Below are positions 7,630 to 14,644 of a stretch of DNA of 16,278 nucleotides, piece after piece. How positions within the stretch are numbered: the stretch's first letter is position 1; every line of letters starts with the position of its first letter. The stretch covers positions 1-16,278 of the forward strand of contig CAUJFT010000454.1 of assembly GCA_963169475.1 (NCBI GenBank), written 5' to 3'. The stretch is from Bacteroidota bacterium (GTDB lineage Bacteria; Bacteroidota; Bacteroidia; J057). The notes under the pieces were generated by a model. It was not told the origin of the DNA and made no database searches. It saw nothing but the letters and a program-made list of their open reading frames with translations. Position numbers and translations under genes: made by a program.

Positions 7630-9315
7630 ATGCTATTTCAGAAGACGTTTCAGAACATACGGAGAATGCGTGAGATAACCGGTATTTTAATGAAATACGG
7701 GTTTGAAGACGTTGTAACAGAGACCTCTCTGGCAAGTTTTGTTTCTCAACGAAGGAAACTAACTTGGTATAGAAAGGAAAGACCCGTATTTGAATATACC
7801 CGATGGGAACGTATCCGAATGGCAACGGAGGAGCTGGGTCCTACTTTTGTAAAATTTGCACAAGTTCTTAGCAATCGCCCGGATATTCTTCCGGAAGATT
7901 TGGTAACAGAGTTTGAAAAACTCCAGAGTAATGTTCCTCCCTTTGCTTCCGAATTGGCAAAAAAAATCATAGAGGAAGAATTAAAATGCTCCATTGAAGA
8001 TATCTTTGAATTTTTTAGTGATATTCCTATTGGTTCAGCTTCTATTGGTCAGGTACACGTAGCAAGACTTAGAACCGGGGAGGAGGTAGTCGTGAAGGTG
8101 CAACGCCCAAATGTAAAAACCCAAGTTGCTACAGACCTTCAACTGATGAAAGACTTAGTAAATCGTACCGCCGAACGGTTAGAGTCTTTGGGTATTATCA
8201 ATTTGATGGATTTGGTTACGGCATTTGAGCGTACCATGAGTAAGGAAATGGATTATTGCAATGAAGCCCGAAACATAGACCAGTTTCGCAACTACTATAG
8301 CCGCCAGAAAGATTTTTATGTTCCAAAAGTCTATAAACAACATACTACGGCGAAGGTGATGGTGCTTGAAAAGATAAACGGATGTAAAATCACCAATGTA
8401 GCACAGCTCAATGAATGGGGCGTAAATCCTCACGAAATAGCAAAACTAGGAATGAAAATCTATCTAAATCAAATTTTTGAACATGGATATTTTCATGCCG
8501 ACCCTCACCCAGGCAATGTTTTGGTACGCCCTGACGGCTCTATCTGTTTGATTGACTTCGGAATGGTGGGCTCACTCATGGAGGAAGATAGGATTAATTT
8601 TGCAGGAGTATTTATTAGTATGGCACGGCGCGATGCGCGGGCAATGTCTATGTATCTTCGGAGGTTATCTGTTGATGATGAACTAAAAGACATAAAACAG
8701 CTTGAATACGCACTACATGAGTTAATAGAAGACCATGCCTCCTTAGATGTTAATGAATCTAATATGGGCGAGATGGGGGCGCAACTACAACAAATTATCT
8801 ATGATAATCGAATGCGGGTTCCGGGGTCTATCTTCCTAATTCTTAGGGCACTTGCCATTCTTGAAGGAATCGGGAAGGTAATATATCCCGAATTTAATAC
8901 CATGGAATTTATGAAGCCCTATGGGGTAAAACTCATAGCGGAACGTTTCTCTCCTTATAAAATAGGGGGAGATTTGCTGCATGATGCCTCCGAGTTATTT
9001 CAATTTATGCAAGATGTTCCCATTGAAATTAGGGACATACTCAAACAAACCCGAAAAGGCCGGCTCAAGCTCATGATTGAGCATACTGAATTTGATGGAA
9101 TCATAGACAAGCTAACAAGAGCCTCTAATCGCCTAACCCTTGCGATTTTAATCACCGGATTATTTGCAAGTGCCTCTATTACAACCCTTGCTAAACTACC
9201 TCCCTCCGCCTATAACTCATGGGGAATCCCCTACATTAGTGCGATTGGATATCTAAGTGCAATCGGGCTTTCCGTAGTATTATGGATGGTATCGGCAAGG
9301 AGCGCGAAAAAATAG
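7630..9315 (+). CDS. ABC1/AarF/UbiB-family atypical protein kinase-like protein
   Basis: A 561-residue protein of the ABC1/UbiB atypical kinase family, whose members have ATPase activity linked to ubiquinone/menaquinone biosynthesis or lipid homeostasis at the membrane. The order of motifs is as expected: the N-terminal extension with LGPTFVKFAQVLSNRPDILP (69-88), which holds the KxGQ motif in the form KFAQ; the Ala-rich loop as GSASIGQVH (135-143); VVVKVQRP with the nucleotide-site Lys 156; the glutamate region SKEMDYCNEARN (204-215); HADPHPGN (289-296) with the catalytic-type Asp; and LIDFG (307-311). Two C-terminal membrane helices (~510-555) anchor it, as in UbiB proteins. The Gly-to-Ala change in KxGQ is worth noting. 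It is not close to ubi or men genes here, so the quinone role is inferred from the family only. It follows aroE by 31 bases and is convergent with the minus-strand gene 21 bases downstream. Confidence 0.93.
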   Translation: MLFQKTFQNIRRMREITGILMKYGFEDVVTETSLASFVSQRRKLTWYRKERPVFEYTRWERIRMATEELGPTFVKFAQVLSNRPDILPEDLVTEFEKLQSNVPPFASELAKKIIEEELKCSIEDIFEFFSDIPIGSASIGQVHVARLRTGEEVVVKVQRPNVKTQVATDLQLMKDLVNRTAERLESLGIINLMDLVTAFERTMSKEMDYCNEARNIDQFRNYYSRQKDFYVPKVYKQHTTAKVMVLEKINGCKITNVAQLNEWGVNPHEIAKLGMKIYLNQIFEHGYFHADPHPGNVLVRPDGSICLIDFGMVGSLMEEDRINFAGVFISMARRDARAMSMYLRRLSVDDELKDIKQLEYALHELIEDHASLDVNESNMGEMGAQLQQIIYDNRMRVPGSIFLILRALAILEGIGKVIYPEFNTMEFMKPYGVKLIAERFSPYKIGGDLLHDASELFQFMQDVPIEIRDILKQTRKGRLKLMIEHTEFDGIIDKLTRASNRLTLAILITGLFASASITTLAKLPPSAYNSWGIPYISAIGYLSAIGLSVVLWMVSARSAKK

Positions 9316-9336
9316 CCTTTTTTGACTTCTCTTTAT

Positions 9337-9735
9337 TTACCATGAGACCCTTTCTGTTTTTCCGATTTCCTCTATCGAAAAATCCGCCTGAATGTATGCC
9401 GCAATCTCATTCTCAAATTCTTTATATGCCTCTTTATACTTAACATAACAATAAAGTATTGTGATAAAAAGCAATAGTCGAATCAAGACTATCCCTATAA
9501 CCATAGCAATCATAATCGGGGTATGTTGGTAATTTGCCTGTCCCCGTACCCTTATCTCTCCGTTAGACTTTACAGTAACAGCAACCGCTATAGGTCCCTT
9601 TTTTACCCAGACATGCTCCCCAAACCAATTTAATTTAGGGCGGTAAACCACAGACTCAGGAGCATGATACTGATTTTTGAGCATTTCCGCAATCCAATCA
9701 GCCGTAAGCGGATTAGGAGGAGTAAATTTAATCAT
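9337..9735 (-). CDS. Small hypothetical membrane protein
   Basis: A 132-residue protein not recognised from any family. Residues 1-70 form a soluble part that looks alpha then beta (ADWIAEMLKNQ, then VWVKKGPIAVAVTVKSNG). Residues ~73-97 are a strongly hydrophobic membrane segment, followed by a highly charged helical tail (YKEAYKEFENEIAAYIQ). There is no signal peptide, so the membrane helix probably orients the protein in the inner membrane. The ATG lies only 5 bases after the stop of the OmpA-family gene, so the two are probably one operon and may act together at the envelope; that link is inferred from position. Its 3' end faces the UbiB-like gene with a 21-base gap, in which I see no clear terminator. 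Confidence 0.75.
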   Translation of the reverse strand: MIKFTPPNPLTADWIAEMLKNQYHAPESVVYRPKLNWFGEHVWVKKGPIAVAVTVKSNGEIRVRGQANYQHTPIMIAMVIGIVLIRLLLFITILYCYVKYKEAYKEFENEIAAYIQADFSIEEIGKTERVSW

Positions 9736-9740
9736 ATTTT

Positions 9741-10823
9741 TTATTTATTATCTTCTTCTGACTTCCTTTTTCTAAATTTTATCAATTGAGGCTCCATGAC
9801 CGCTATAATTCTCACCTCCGTTCTACGGTTCTCTTGGTGCTTTTCCTCTGAACAAGGTACCCCCTCTACGCATTCATTCTGGATTTGTTTTTCTCCATAC
9901 CCTACGGGGTCCATTCTTAGCTCCTCTATTCCCTTCATTTTTAGATATGCAACACAAGACTCCGCTCTTTTTTGAGAGAGTTTCAAGTTAGTTGTTGCGT
10001 CTCCGCGGCTATCTGTATGTGCAGCAAGTTCAATGATTATTCCCGGATTATCGTTAAGGAGGTTAGACACAGCATCTAAAACCTTTGCCCCTTCGGGACG
10101 GAGATTTGAGCTGGATACATCAAATAGAATATCAAAACTAAAGGCTTGATTAATTTTGATAGAATCCAACATCATTGTACCGATTATCGTTTTGGGTGCA
10201 TAGTCAGGGTCCACAAAATTTTCAAAATTAAATCCTTGAATGCAATATTTCACCTCAGTCGCTGTACCACAATCCGTATTAATGACTGCACGCCGGTTCA
10301 GGTGAGCCGGTGCTTGAGGGGTTATTTCATACTTTTGGCGCGGTTTCATATAGTAAAACAATAACCCTTCTTCATTCGTATGCTCAATTACCTCCTCCCC
10401 TGTATATAGATTTTTAATCTTTACAGGAATGAGTGTCATGTATTTATCTGCTGACCTATCATGAAAAGACCCCTTATACAACACCCAGTCTTTAGGAATC
10501 ATTTCTATATCCATATCCACCGTAACTCCTTTCATTTTTACCATATCCAACTCCATTTTCATCGTCTCAAACCCGGGTGCCTGAAAAACAATGCGGTATT
10601 GAGCATCATTGGAAAGTGAAAATTTTATCTCTCCCATCGCATCAGAACGGTATTCTTTAAGCACAATACTATCTCTTTTGACAAGACAAATCACTCCTTC
10701 TTTGGGGTCAAATAGGTCTTTTTCCCTTACAAAAAACTTCACCATGCTTTTATCTTGAGCAGATGCCGTAAGGAAAGTTAGCGTAATAAAAATGCCAAGA
10801 AGAAAACATTTTAATAACTTCAT
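9741..10823 (-). CDS. OmpA-family outer-membrane/peptidoglycan-binding protein
   Basis: A 360-residue exported protein. Residues 1-23 are a signal peptide (MKLLKCFLLGIFITLTFLTA, then SAQ). The first half (~25-190) is beta-rich, with two carboxypeptidase-regulatory/CNA-B-like stretches (GEIKFSLS, then GYQ-type APGF; EEGLLFYYMKP, then APAHL), common in Bacteroidota OmpA proteins. Residues ~228-343 are an OmpA C-terminal domain that binds peptidoglycan: FDILFDVSSSNLRPEG, AAHTDSRGD and NLKLSQKRAESC, with the diaminopimelate-contacting Asp 271 and Arg 286. A basic tail follows. The frame is open up to 10928, but that start would lie upstream of the minus-strand promoter at 10879-10909, so it is rejected; ATG 10823 (or 10841, six codons longer) fits the signal peptide. 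It likely tethers the envelope to peptidoglycan. It is divergent from the T9SS plug gene. Confidence 0.92.
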   Translation of the reverse strand: MKLLKCFLLGIFITLTFLTASAQDKSMVKFFVREKDLFDPKEGVICLVKRDSIVLKEYRSDAMGEIKFSLSNDAQYRIVFQAPGFETMKMELDMVKMKGVTVDMDIEMIPKDWVLYKGSFHDRSADKYMTLIPVKIKNLYTGEEVIEHTNEEGLLFYYMKPRQKYEITPQAPAHLNRRAVINTDCGTATEVKYCIQGFNFENFVDPDYAPKTIIGTMMLDSIKINQAFSFDILFDVSSSNLRPEGAKVLDAVSNLLNDNPGIIIELAAHTDSRGDATTNLKLSQKRAESCVAYLKMKGIEELRMDPVGYGEKQIQNECVEGVPCSEEKHQENRRTEVRIIAVMEPQLIKFRKRKSEEDNK

Positions 10824-10868
10824 GTATAATATTCTTTTCATTAAAACGGTTTTATTAAAAACTATCTT

Positions 10869-10876
10869 TAAATTTG
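10869..10876 (+). promoter_or_regulatory. Candidate -7 element for the T9SS plug gene
   Basis: TAAATTTG matches TAnnTTTG exactly. No TTG stands at the ideal -33 distance, so it is weaker than the opposing promoter. Transcription would start near 10882, about 37 bases before the plug ATG at 10919. It lies 2 bases from the opposing minus-strand element. Confidence 0.45.
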
Positions 10877-10878
10877 TG

Positions 10879-10909
10879 CAAAAATAATAAAGTCTCCTGA
10901 ACTTTTCAA
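10879..10909 (-). promoter_or_regulatory. Bacteroidota-type promoter for the OmpA-family operon
   Basis: Read on the minus strand, TTG (10909-10907) is followed after exactly 20 bases by TATTTTTG (10886-10879), a perfect match to TAnnTTTG. The predicted start of transcription is near 10873, 32 to 50 bases before the two possible ATG codons. It shows that the longer ORF start at 10928 is not used. Confidence 0.6.
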
Positions 10910-10918
10910 GGATTTTCC

Positions 10919-12181
10919 ATGAAGCCAATTGTTCTTTTTTTTCTACTGTTTTTCATTAAGTTCCTCCCACTAAAAGCTGCCGATATTGTGTATAAAGACA
11001 CTGTTTATCGTCAAGATATTAAATCCGTCAGCCTAAGCGGTGAGTATCTCTACCATTATCCGGTTATTTACCTTAAAAGTCAGCTTCCTTTATTCCTCTC
11101 CTTTGACCAACTCAACTTTTCCAATGAAGGCTATACGCTTTTGAATGTAGATATTATAAACTGTGATGCAGACTGGCAACCCTCCTCTCTTTTACCCATA
11201 CAATTTTACAGCGGTACTAACTCGCCAATGATTCAAGATTATCAGTTTTCTCAAAACACAATGGTGCCTTATATCCATTATCAATTTAGTTTTCCACAAG
11301 AAGGAGAGCATTTTTTGATGAGTGGAAATTATCTACTTCGTGTTTATAGAGACGGGGACAAAGACGATTTGGTACTGACACGAAGGTTTATTGTAGCCGA
11401 CAGCAAGGTAGATTATCAGCCCCTGCTTACTCTGACGGCAAATATGCCTCGTATGCGTTTTCAAAATCTAAGCTTTAATATCCATAATATTAGCAATCTC
11501 AAAATCACCAACCCCAATTGGGATTTAAAAGTGAAGGTACTTCAAAATTTTCGCTGGGACAATGCGCAAGAGATTCGTAATCAATCCTATATCAACAATA
11601 CCTTTCGCTATGATTTAGACATCAACCAATCCTTCGATTCAGGGAACGAATTTCGGTGGATTGACATAAGAAGCGTGCGCTTTTATGGGAATAATATGGA
11701 AAGCGCGGTACAATCCGATAGCATCTGGCATATTTATCTAAGAAAAGAATCTCCCCGCCCTCAAAACACTTTTCTCTCTATCATGGATAATAATGGTAGT
11801 TGGCTGACAGAAGTACAAGAGTGGGAGCAAGATGACATAGAAGCCGATTATGTAAAAACCCACTTCACCTTCAAAGCGTACGAAGAATATGACGGACTCG
11901 AAATGTATGTAATGGGAGGGTTTTGTGATTGGCAAACTAAGCCCGAAAATAAAATGACCTATAATTCAAGACTCCGGCAGTATGAAGGCGAAATTCTCCT
12001 AAAGCAAGGGGTCTATGATTATCATTATGTAATAAAAAACCCTAAAACCGGACAAATCATTGAATCCCTCTCCGAAGGAACACGCAAGGAGACCGAAAAC
12101 TACTACCTTGTTTTAGTATATTACAAAAATATCACAGAATTTAGTCATCAACTCGTAGGGTGTTTTGGTGTCAATTTTTGA
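10919..12181 (+). CDS. Type IX secretion system plug protein (DUF5103 family)
   Basis: A 420-residue exported protein of the DUF5103 family, whose Flavobacterium member plugs the periplasmic side of the SprA translocon of T9SS. Residues 1-20 are a signal peptide (FFLLFFIKFLPLKA). The N-terminal family domain (~30-160) shows the family pattern: LSFDQL (60-65), CDADW (82-86), SQNTMVPYIHYQFSFP (111-126), SGNYLLRVY (135-143) and LTRRF (153-157). The C-terminal domain (~175-420) ends with the expected EGTRKETENYYLVLVYYK (386-403) and a short LVGCFGVNF close. Length and all landmarks are normal, so the gene looks complete. Together with the large C-terminal-domain protein in this window it points to a T9SS in the organism, although sprA and the gld/por genes are not here. 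It is divergent from the ompA gene and convergent with the nuiA-like gene. Confidence 0.93.
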   Translation: MKPIVLFFLLFFIKFLPLKAADIVYKDTVYRQDIKSVSLSGEYLYHYPVIYLKSQLPLFLSFDQLNFSNEGYTLLNVDIINCDADWQPSSLLPIQFYSGTNSPMIQDYQFSQNTMVPYIHYQFSFPQEGEHFLMSGNYLLRVYRDGDKDDLVLTRRFIVADSKVDYQPLLTLTANMPRMRFQNLSFNIHNISNLKITNPNWDLKVKVLQNFRWDNAQEIRNQSYINNTFRYDLDINQSFDSGNEFRWIDIRSVRFYGNNMESAVQSDSIWHIYLRKESPRPQNTFLSIMDNNGSWLTEVQEWEQDDIEADYVKTHFTFKAYEEYDGLEMYVMGGFCDWQTKPENKMTYNSRLRQYEGEILLKQGVYDYHYVIKNPKTGQIIESLSEGTRKETENYYLVLVYYKNITEFSHQLVGCFGVNF

Positions 12182-12213
12182 CGGACGTAACCCTCACAAT
12201 TTCGCACTTATTC

Positions 12214-12624
12214 TCAGGTTATTACAACCTTTGTTTTTAGGATAATGTAGCCTCCCACATTTATTTTACCCAAAATATACACGTCTTGCTCCGGCTTTGA
12301 ACCGAACTTAAATACCGGAACTTCGGCTCCGCAATGGTTTTTGAGAAATTCAATCAAAGTTCGATTCCTATTGGCAAATTCCACTTCTTGCTCATTTGTT
12401 TCGTCATACACTCGTACTCCTGCTGCAAAGAATGTATCCAAATCTGTAACCATCACTCCGGCAGGCATATCTTCCACTTCAGAAGCCTCTGCCTCAATAA
12501 TTTTTTGAAGAATAAGATTTCTTTCTGTAACATCTTCTGCCCCTACCACCTCAATTGGATATTCGCTTTCACTCACACACAAAAGCCCGGTAGTCAGTTC
12601 TCTTAATTGTTCTTCTAAGCTCAT
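12214..12624 (-). CDS. Nuclease A inhibitor-like protein (NuiA family)
   Basis: A 136-residue cytosolic protein resembling Anabaena NuiA, the tight inhibitor of the sugar-nonspecific nuclease NucA (family PF07924). It begins with a helical stretch, then GLLCVSESEYPIEVV (residues 13-27), which corresponds to the SESEYP hallmark containing the NuiA Glu known to approach the nuclease metal. Further matches are the DTFFAAG segment, a helix with TLIEFLK, VFKFG, DVYILGK (the DVYIVGK motif) and a C-terminal TKVVIT ending in Thr as in NuiA. The alignment is from memory. The Trp at the NuiA nuclease interface seems to be Glu here, so inhibition of a NucA-type enzyme is not certain. No nuclease gene is present in the window. 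It stands alone on the minus strand, convergent with the plug gene 32 bases away, with its own short upstream region (238 bases) shared with the permease. Confidence 0.88.
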   Translation of the reverse strand: MSLEEQLRELTTGLLCVSESEYPIEVVGAEDVTERNLILQKIIEAEASEVEDMPAGVMVTDLDTFFAAGVRVYDETNEQEVEFANRNRTLIEFLKNHCGAEVPVFKFGSKPEQDVYILGKINVGGYIILKTKVVIT

Positions 12625-12806
12625 AGTAATCCCTTGTTTATGCCCTATAACCCAAAGGTTAGAAATTTGGTTTGGGGAGAAAATCAGGTAAATGCATTAT
12701 CTGAAAATACAATGCTCAAAACACGCTGTTTATAACACCTACTGCAAGTTGGTTTGAAAAAAAATAAAAATAAACTTTTTTACCTCCCTACCTTAACTTT
12801 TCTCCG

Positions 12807-12830
12807 AATATGATAAAAAAATATCATATT
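12807..12830 (+). promoter_or_regulatory. Perfect inverted repeat, operator-like, before the amino-acid permease
   Basis: AATATGATA (12807-12815) and TATCATATT (12822-12830) are perfect inverted copies separated by six A residues, a 24-base symmetric site. Its right half overlaps CATATTTG (12825-12832), a near match to the -7 element, so a dimeric regulator bound here would block RNA polymerase. No regulator gene lies in the window. A hairpin function is less likely because the spacer is all A and the site lies upstream of the transcript. Confidence 0.5.
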
Positions 12831-12832
12831 TG
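12825..12832 (+). promoter_or_regulatory. Candidate -7 element for the amino-acid permease
   Basis: CATATTTG matches TAnnTTTG except at the first base. There is no TTG at -33, only a T-run near 12798. Transcription would start around 12838 and the ATG at 12863 would follow after about 25 bases. This also excludes an in-frame TTG at 12830 as translation start. Confidence 0.35.
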
Positions 12833-12862
12833 CAAAGTAAAAACTATAAAACTATCATAATT

Positions 12863-14560
12863 ATGAACCTTAAATCATTGTTCAGAACCAAACCCGTTAC
12901 CGATATTTTGAGGGACACGAAAGAGAATCCGGATATGGAAGGGCATGGAGGGCTTACGATGGAACGAACCCTAACGCTTACCGACCTTACTGCCTTTGGA
13001 ATTGCTGCCATCATTGGAGCAGGAATATTTGCCACAATCGGCGAAGTATGCTTCAAGGGCGGACCCGGCGTAATCATGCTTTTTATTTTTGTAGGAATTG
13101 CTTGTGGTTTCTCGGCGATGTGTTATGCCTCCTTTGCTTCAGCTATCCCAATTTCGGGAAGTGCTTATACCTATTCTTATGCCACCTTTGGAGAGTTATT
13201 TGCTTGGATTATCGGGTGGGATTTAATCATAGAATACGCTATCGGAAATATAACCGTAGCTATAGGCTGGTCCAATTATTTTACAGAGTTACTCAAAGGA
13301 TTTAATATTCACATTCCGCCATACTTGTCCACTGATTTTCTTTCGGCACGAACAGCGTTTAATGCTTCCCTAAGCGGCGATACAAAGGTATTGGAGTCAG
13401 AAGAATATCTTGCTTGGATAAATGCCCCCACGCTGGGTGGCTTTCACCTTGTCTTAGATATTCCTGCTTTTATGATTGTTTTATTGATTACAGCACTGAT
13501 TTATGTCGGAATTAAAGAGTCAAAAACGGCAAGCAACGTAATGGTTGCTATCAAACTTGTCATTATTTTGTTAGTAATCGGAGTAGGCTTTTTTTATGTA
13601 AAGCCAGAAAATTGGTCTCCATTTTTACCCAACGGAATCGGCGGGGTGATGAAAGGGGTAGCCGGAGTATTTTTTGCCTACATAGGATTTGACGCAATCT
13701 CTACCACTGCCGAAGAGTGCAAAAACCCTCAGCGCGACCTCCCGCGAAGCATGATTTATGCCTTAATTGTTTGTACAATACTATATATCCTCATAGCATT
13801 AGTCATTACCGGAATCGTGCCTTATTACCAACTCGAAAGCGTTAAAGATCCAATGGCATATATTTTTAAGGCTATAAACATGAATTGGCTCTCTTATGTC
13901 GTAGGAATATCGGCTATTGTGGCAATGACAAGTGTCCTATTGGTCTTCCAGCTTGGTCAACCGCGTATTTGGATGAGTATGAGCCGGGACGGATTGCTTG
14001 GACCGGTTTTTAGCAAACTACACCCACGCTTCAAAACACCTGCTTTTTCTACTATAATAACCGGGCTTTTGGTGGGTATTCCTGCTATGTTCTTAAATAT
14101 GACAATAGTAACCGATTTGACGAGTATAGGAACGCTCTTCGCCTTTGTATTGGTCTGCGGCGGAATGATAATCTTAGACCTCCGGCAACCCGAACTTGAA
14201 CGGAAGTTCAAAATTCCATTTATGAATAGCAAATTTTTCCTTCTCCCACTCTTGATTTTTTACGGAGTTATCATGTATTTATATGGGGGGGAAAAATTAA
14301 CATTGCTCTTACCCAAAGATATAACGACCTTTGAACATGCTATCCCTTCTTACATTTTCATCATTACTTTTGTCATCATGGCTATCCTTTCATTCAAACA
14401 TAAAATTTCATTAATCCCCGTGCTGGGTTTATTAAGTTGCCTATATCTGATGTCTGAAATTCCTGCTCCAAGTTGGTGGAGGTTCTTAGGGTGGTTAGTA
14501 ATAGGGCTGATTATTTACTTCACCTATAGTTACAAAAACAGTAAATTAAATCGTGTATAG
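12863..14560 (+). CDS. APC-family amino-acid permease (cationic amino-acid transporter type)
   Basis: A 565-residue inner-membrane transporter with about 12-14 hydrophobic helices. Helix 1 has the substrate-site loop GAGIF (52-56) in AAIIGAGIFATIG, followed by the conserved ISGSAYTYSYATFGE (97-111) with IGWDLIIEYAIG. Helix 6 carries FFAYIGFDAISTTAEECKNP (270-289), and a CAT-type cytoplasmic stretch GQPRIWMSMSRDGLLG (365-380) then HPRFKTP follows. About 45 extra residues (~150-195) form a loop between helices 3 and 4, as in many CAT-group APC proteins. This is the YfnA/CAT type, which exchanges or imports amino acids with proton coupling; the substrate cannot be told here. The in-frame TTG at 12830 was rejected because it falls in the promoter. 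Transcription probably ends at the hairpin 15 bases downstream. Confidence 0.92.
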   Translation: MNLKSLFRTKPVTDILRDTKENPDMEGHGGLTMERTLTLTDLTAFGIAAIIGAGIFATIGEVCFKGGPGVIMLFIFVGIACGFSAMCYASFASAIPISGSAYTYSYATFGELFAWIIGWDLIIEYAIGNITVAIGWSNYFTELLKGFNIHIPPYLSTDFLSARTAFNASLSGDTKVLESEEYLAWINAPTLGGFHLVLDIPAFMIVLLITALIYVGIKESKTASNVMVAIKLVIILLVIGVGFFYVKPENWSPFLPNGIGGVMKGVAGVFFAYIGFDAISTTAEECKNPQRDLPRSMIYALIVCTILYILIALVITGIVPYYQLESVKDPMAYIFKAINMNWLSYVVGISAIVAMTSVLLVFQLGQPRIWMSMSRDGLLGPVFSKLHPRFKTPAFSTIITGLLVGIPAMFLNMTIVTDLTSIGTLFAFVLVCGGMIILDLRQPELERKFKIPFMNSKFFLLPLLIFYGVIMYLYGGEKLTLLLPKDITTFEHAIPSYIFIITFVIMAILSFKHKISLIPVLGLLSCLYLMSEIPAPSWWRFLGWLVIGLIIYFTYSYKNSKLNRV

Positions 14561-14575
14561 ACCCCAAAAATGAAT

Positions 14576-14602
14576 AACAAAAGAATCTAACCTTCTTTTG
14601 TT
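14576..14602 (+). terminator. Rho-independent-like hairpin between permease and phosphorylase genes
   Basis: AACAAAAGAA and TTCTTTTGTT form a perfect 10-base stem around a 7-base loop (14586-14592), followed only by TT and GG. The stem is A/T-rich and the T-tract weak, so termination may be partial. It lies just after the permease stop and before the purine nucleoside phosphorylase, whose ATG is 42 bases later. Confidence 0.55.
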
Positions 14603-14644
14603 TTGGTTCGTTAAATAGATTCATCTTATCAAAAAACATAGATT

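Noticed and set aside
10824..10928. N-terminal extension of the OmpA-family protein from 10928
   Set aside because: It would begin upstream of the perfect minus-strand promoter and would bury the signal peptide behind about 35 residues of unlikely sequence.
12334..12606. Plus-strand open frame of 90 codons opposite the nuiA-like gene
   Set aside because: The opposite strand encodes a recognisable family protein, and this frame is His/Phe-rich shadow sequence.
12830..12862. In-frame TTG start for the permease
   Set aside because: It lies within the probable -7 element and would precede the transcription start; ATG 12863 fits.
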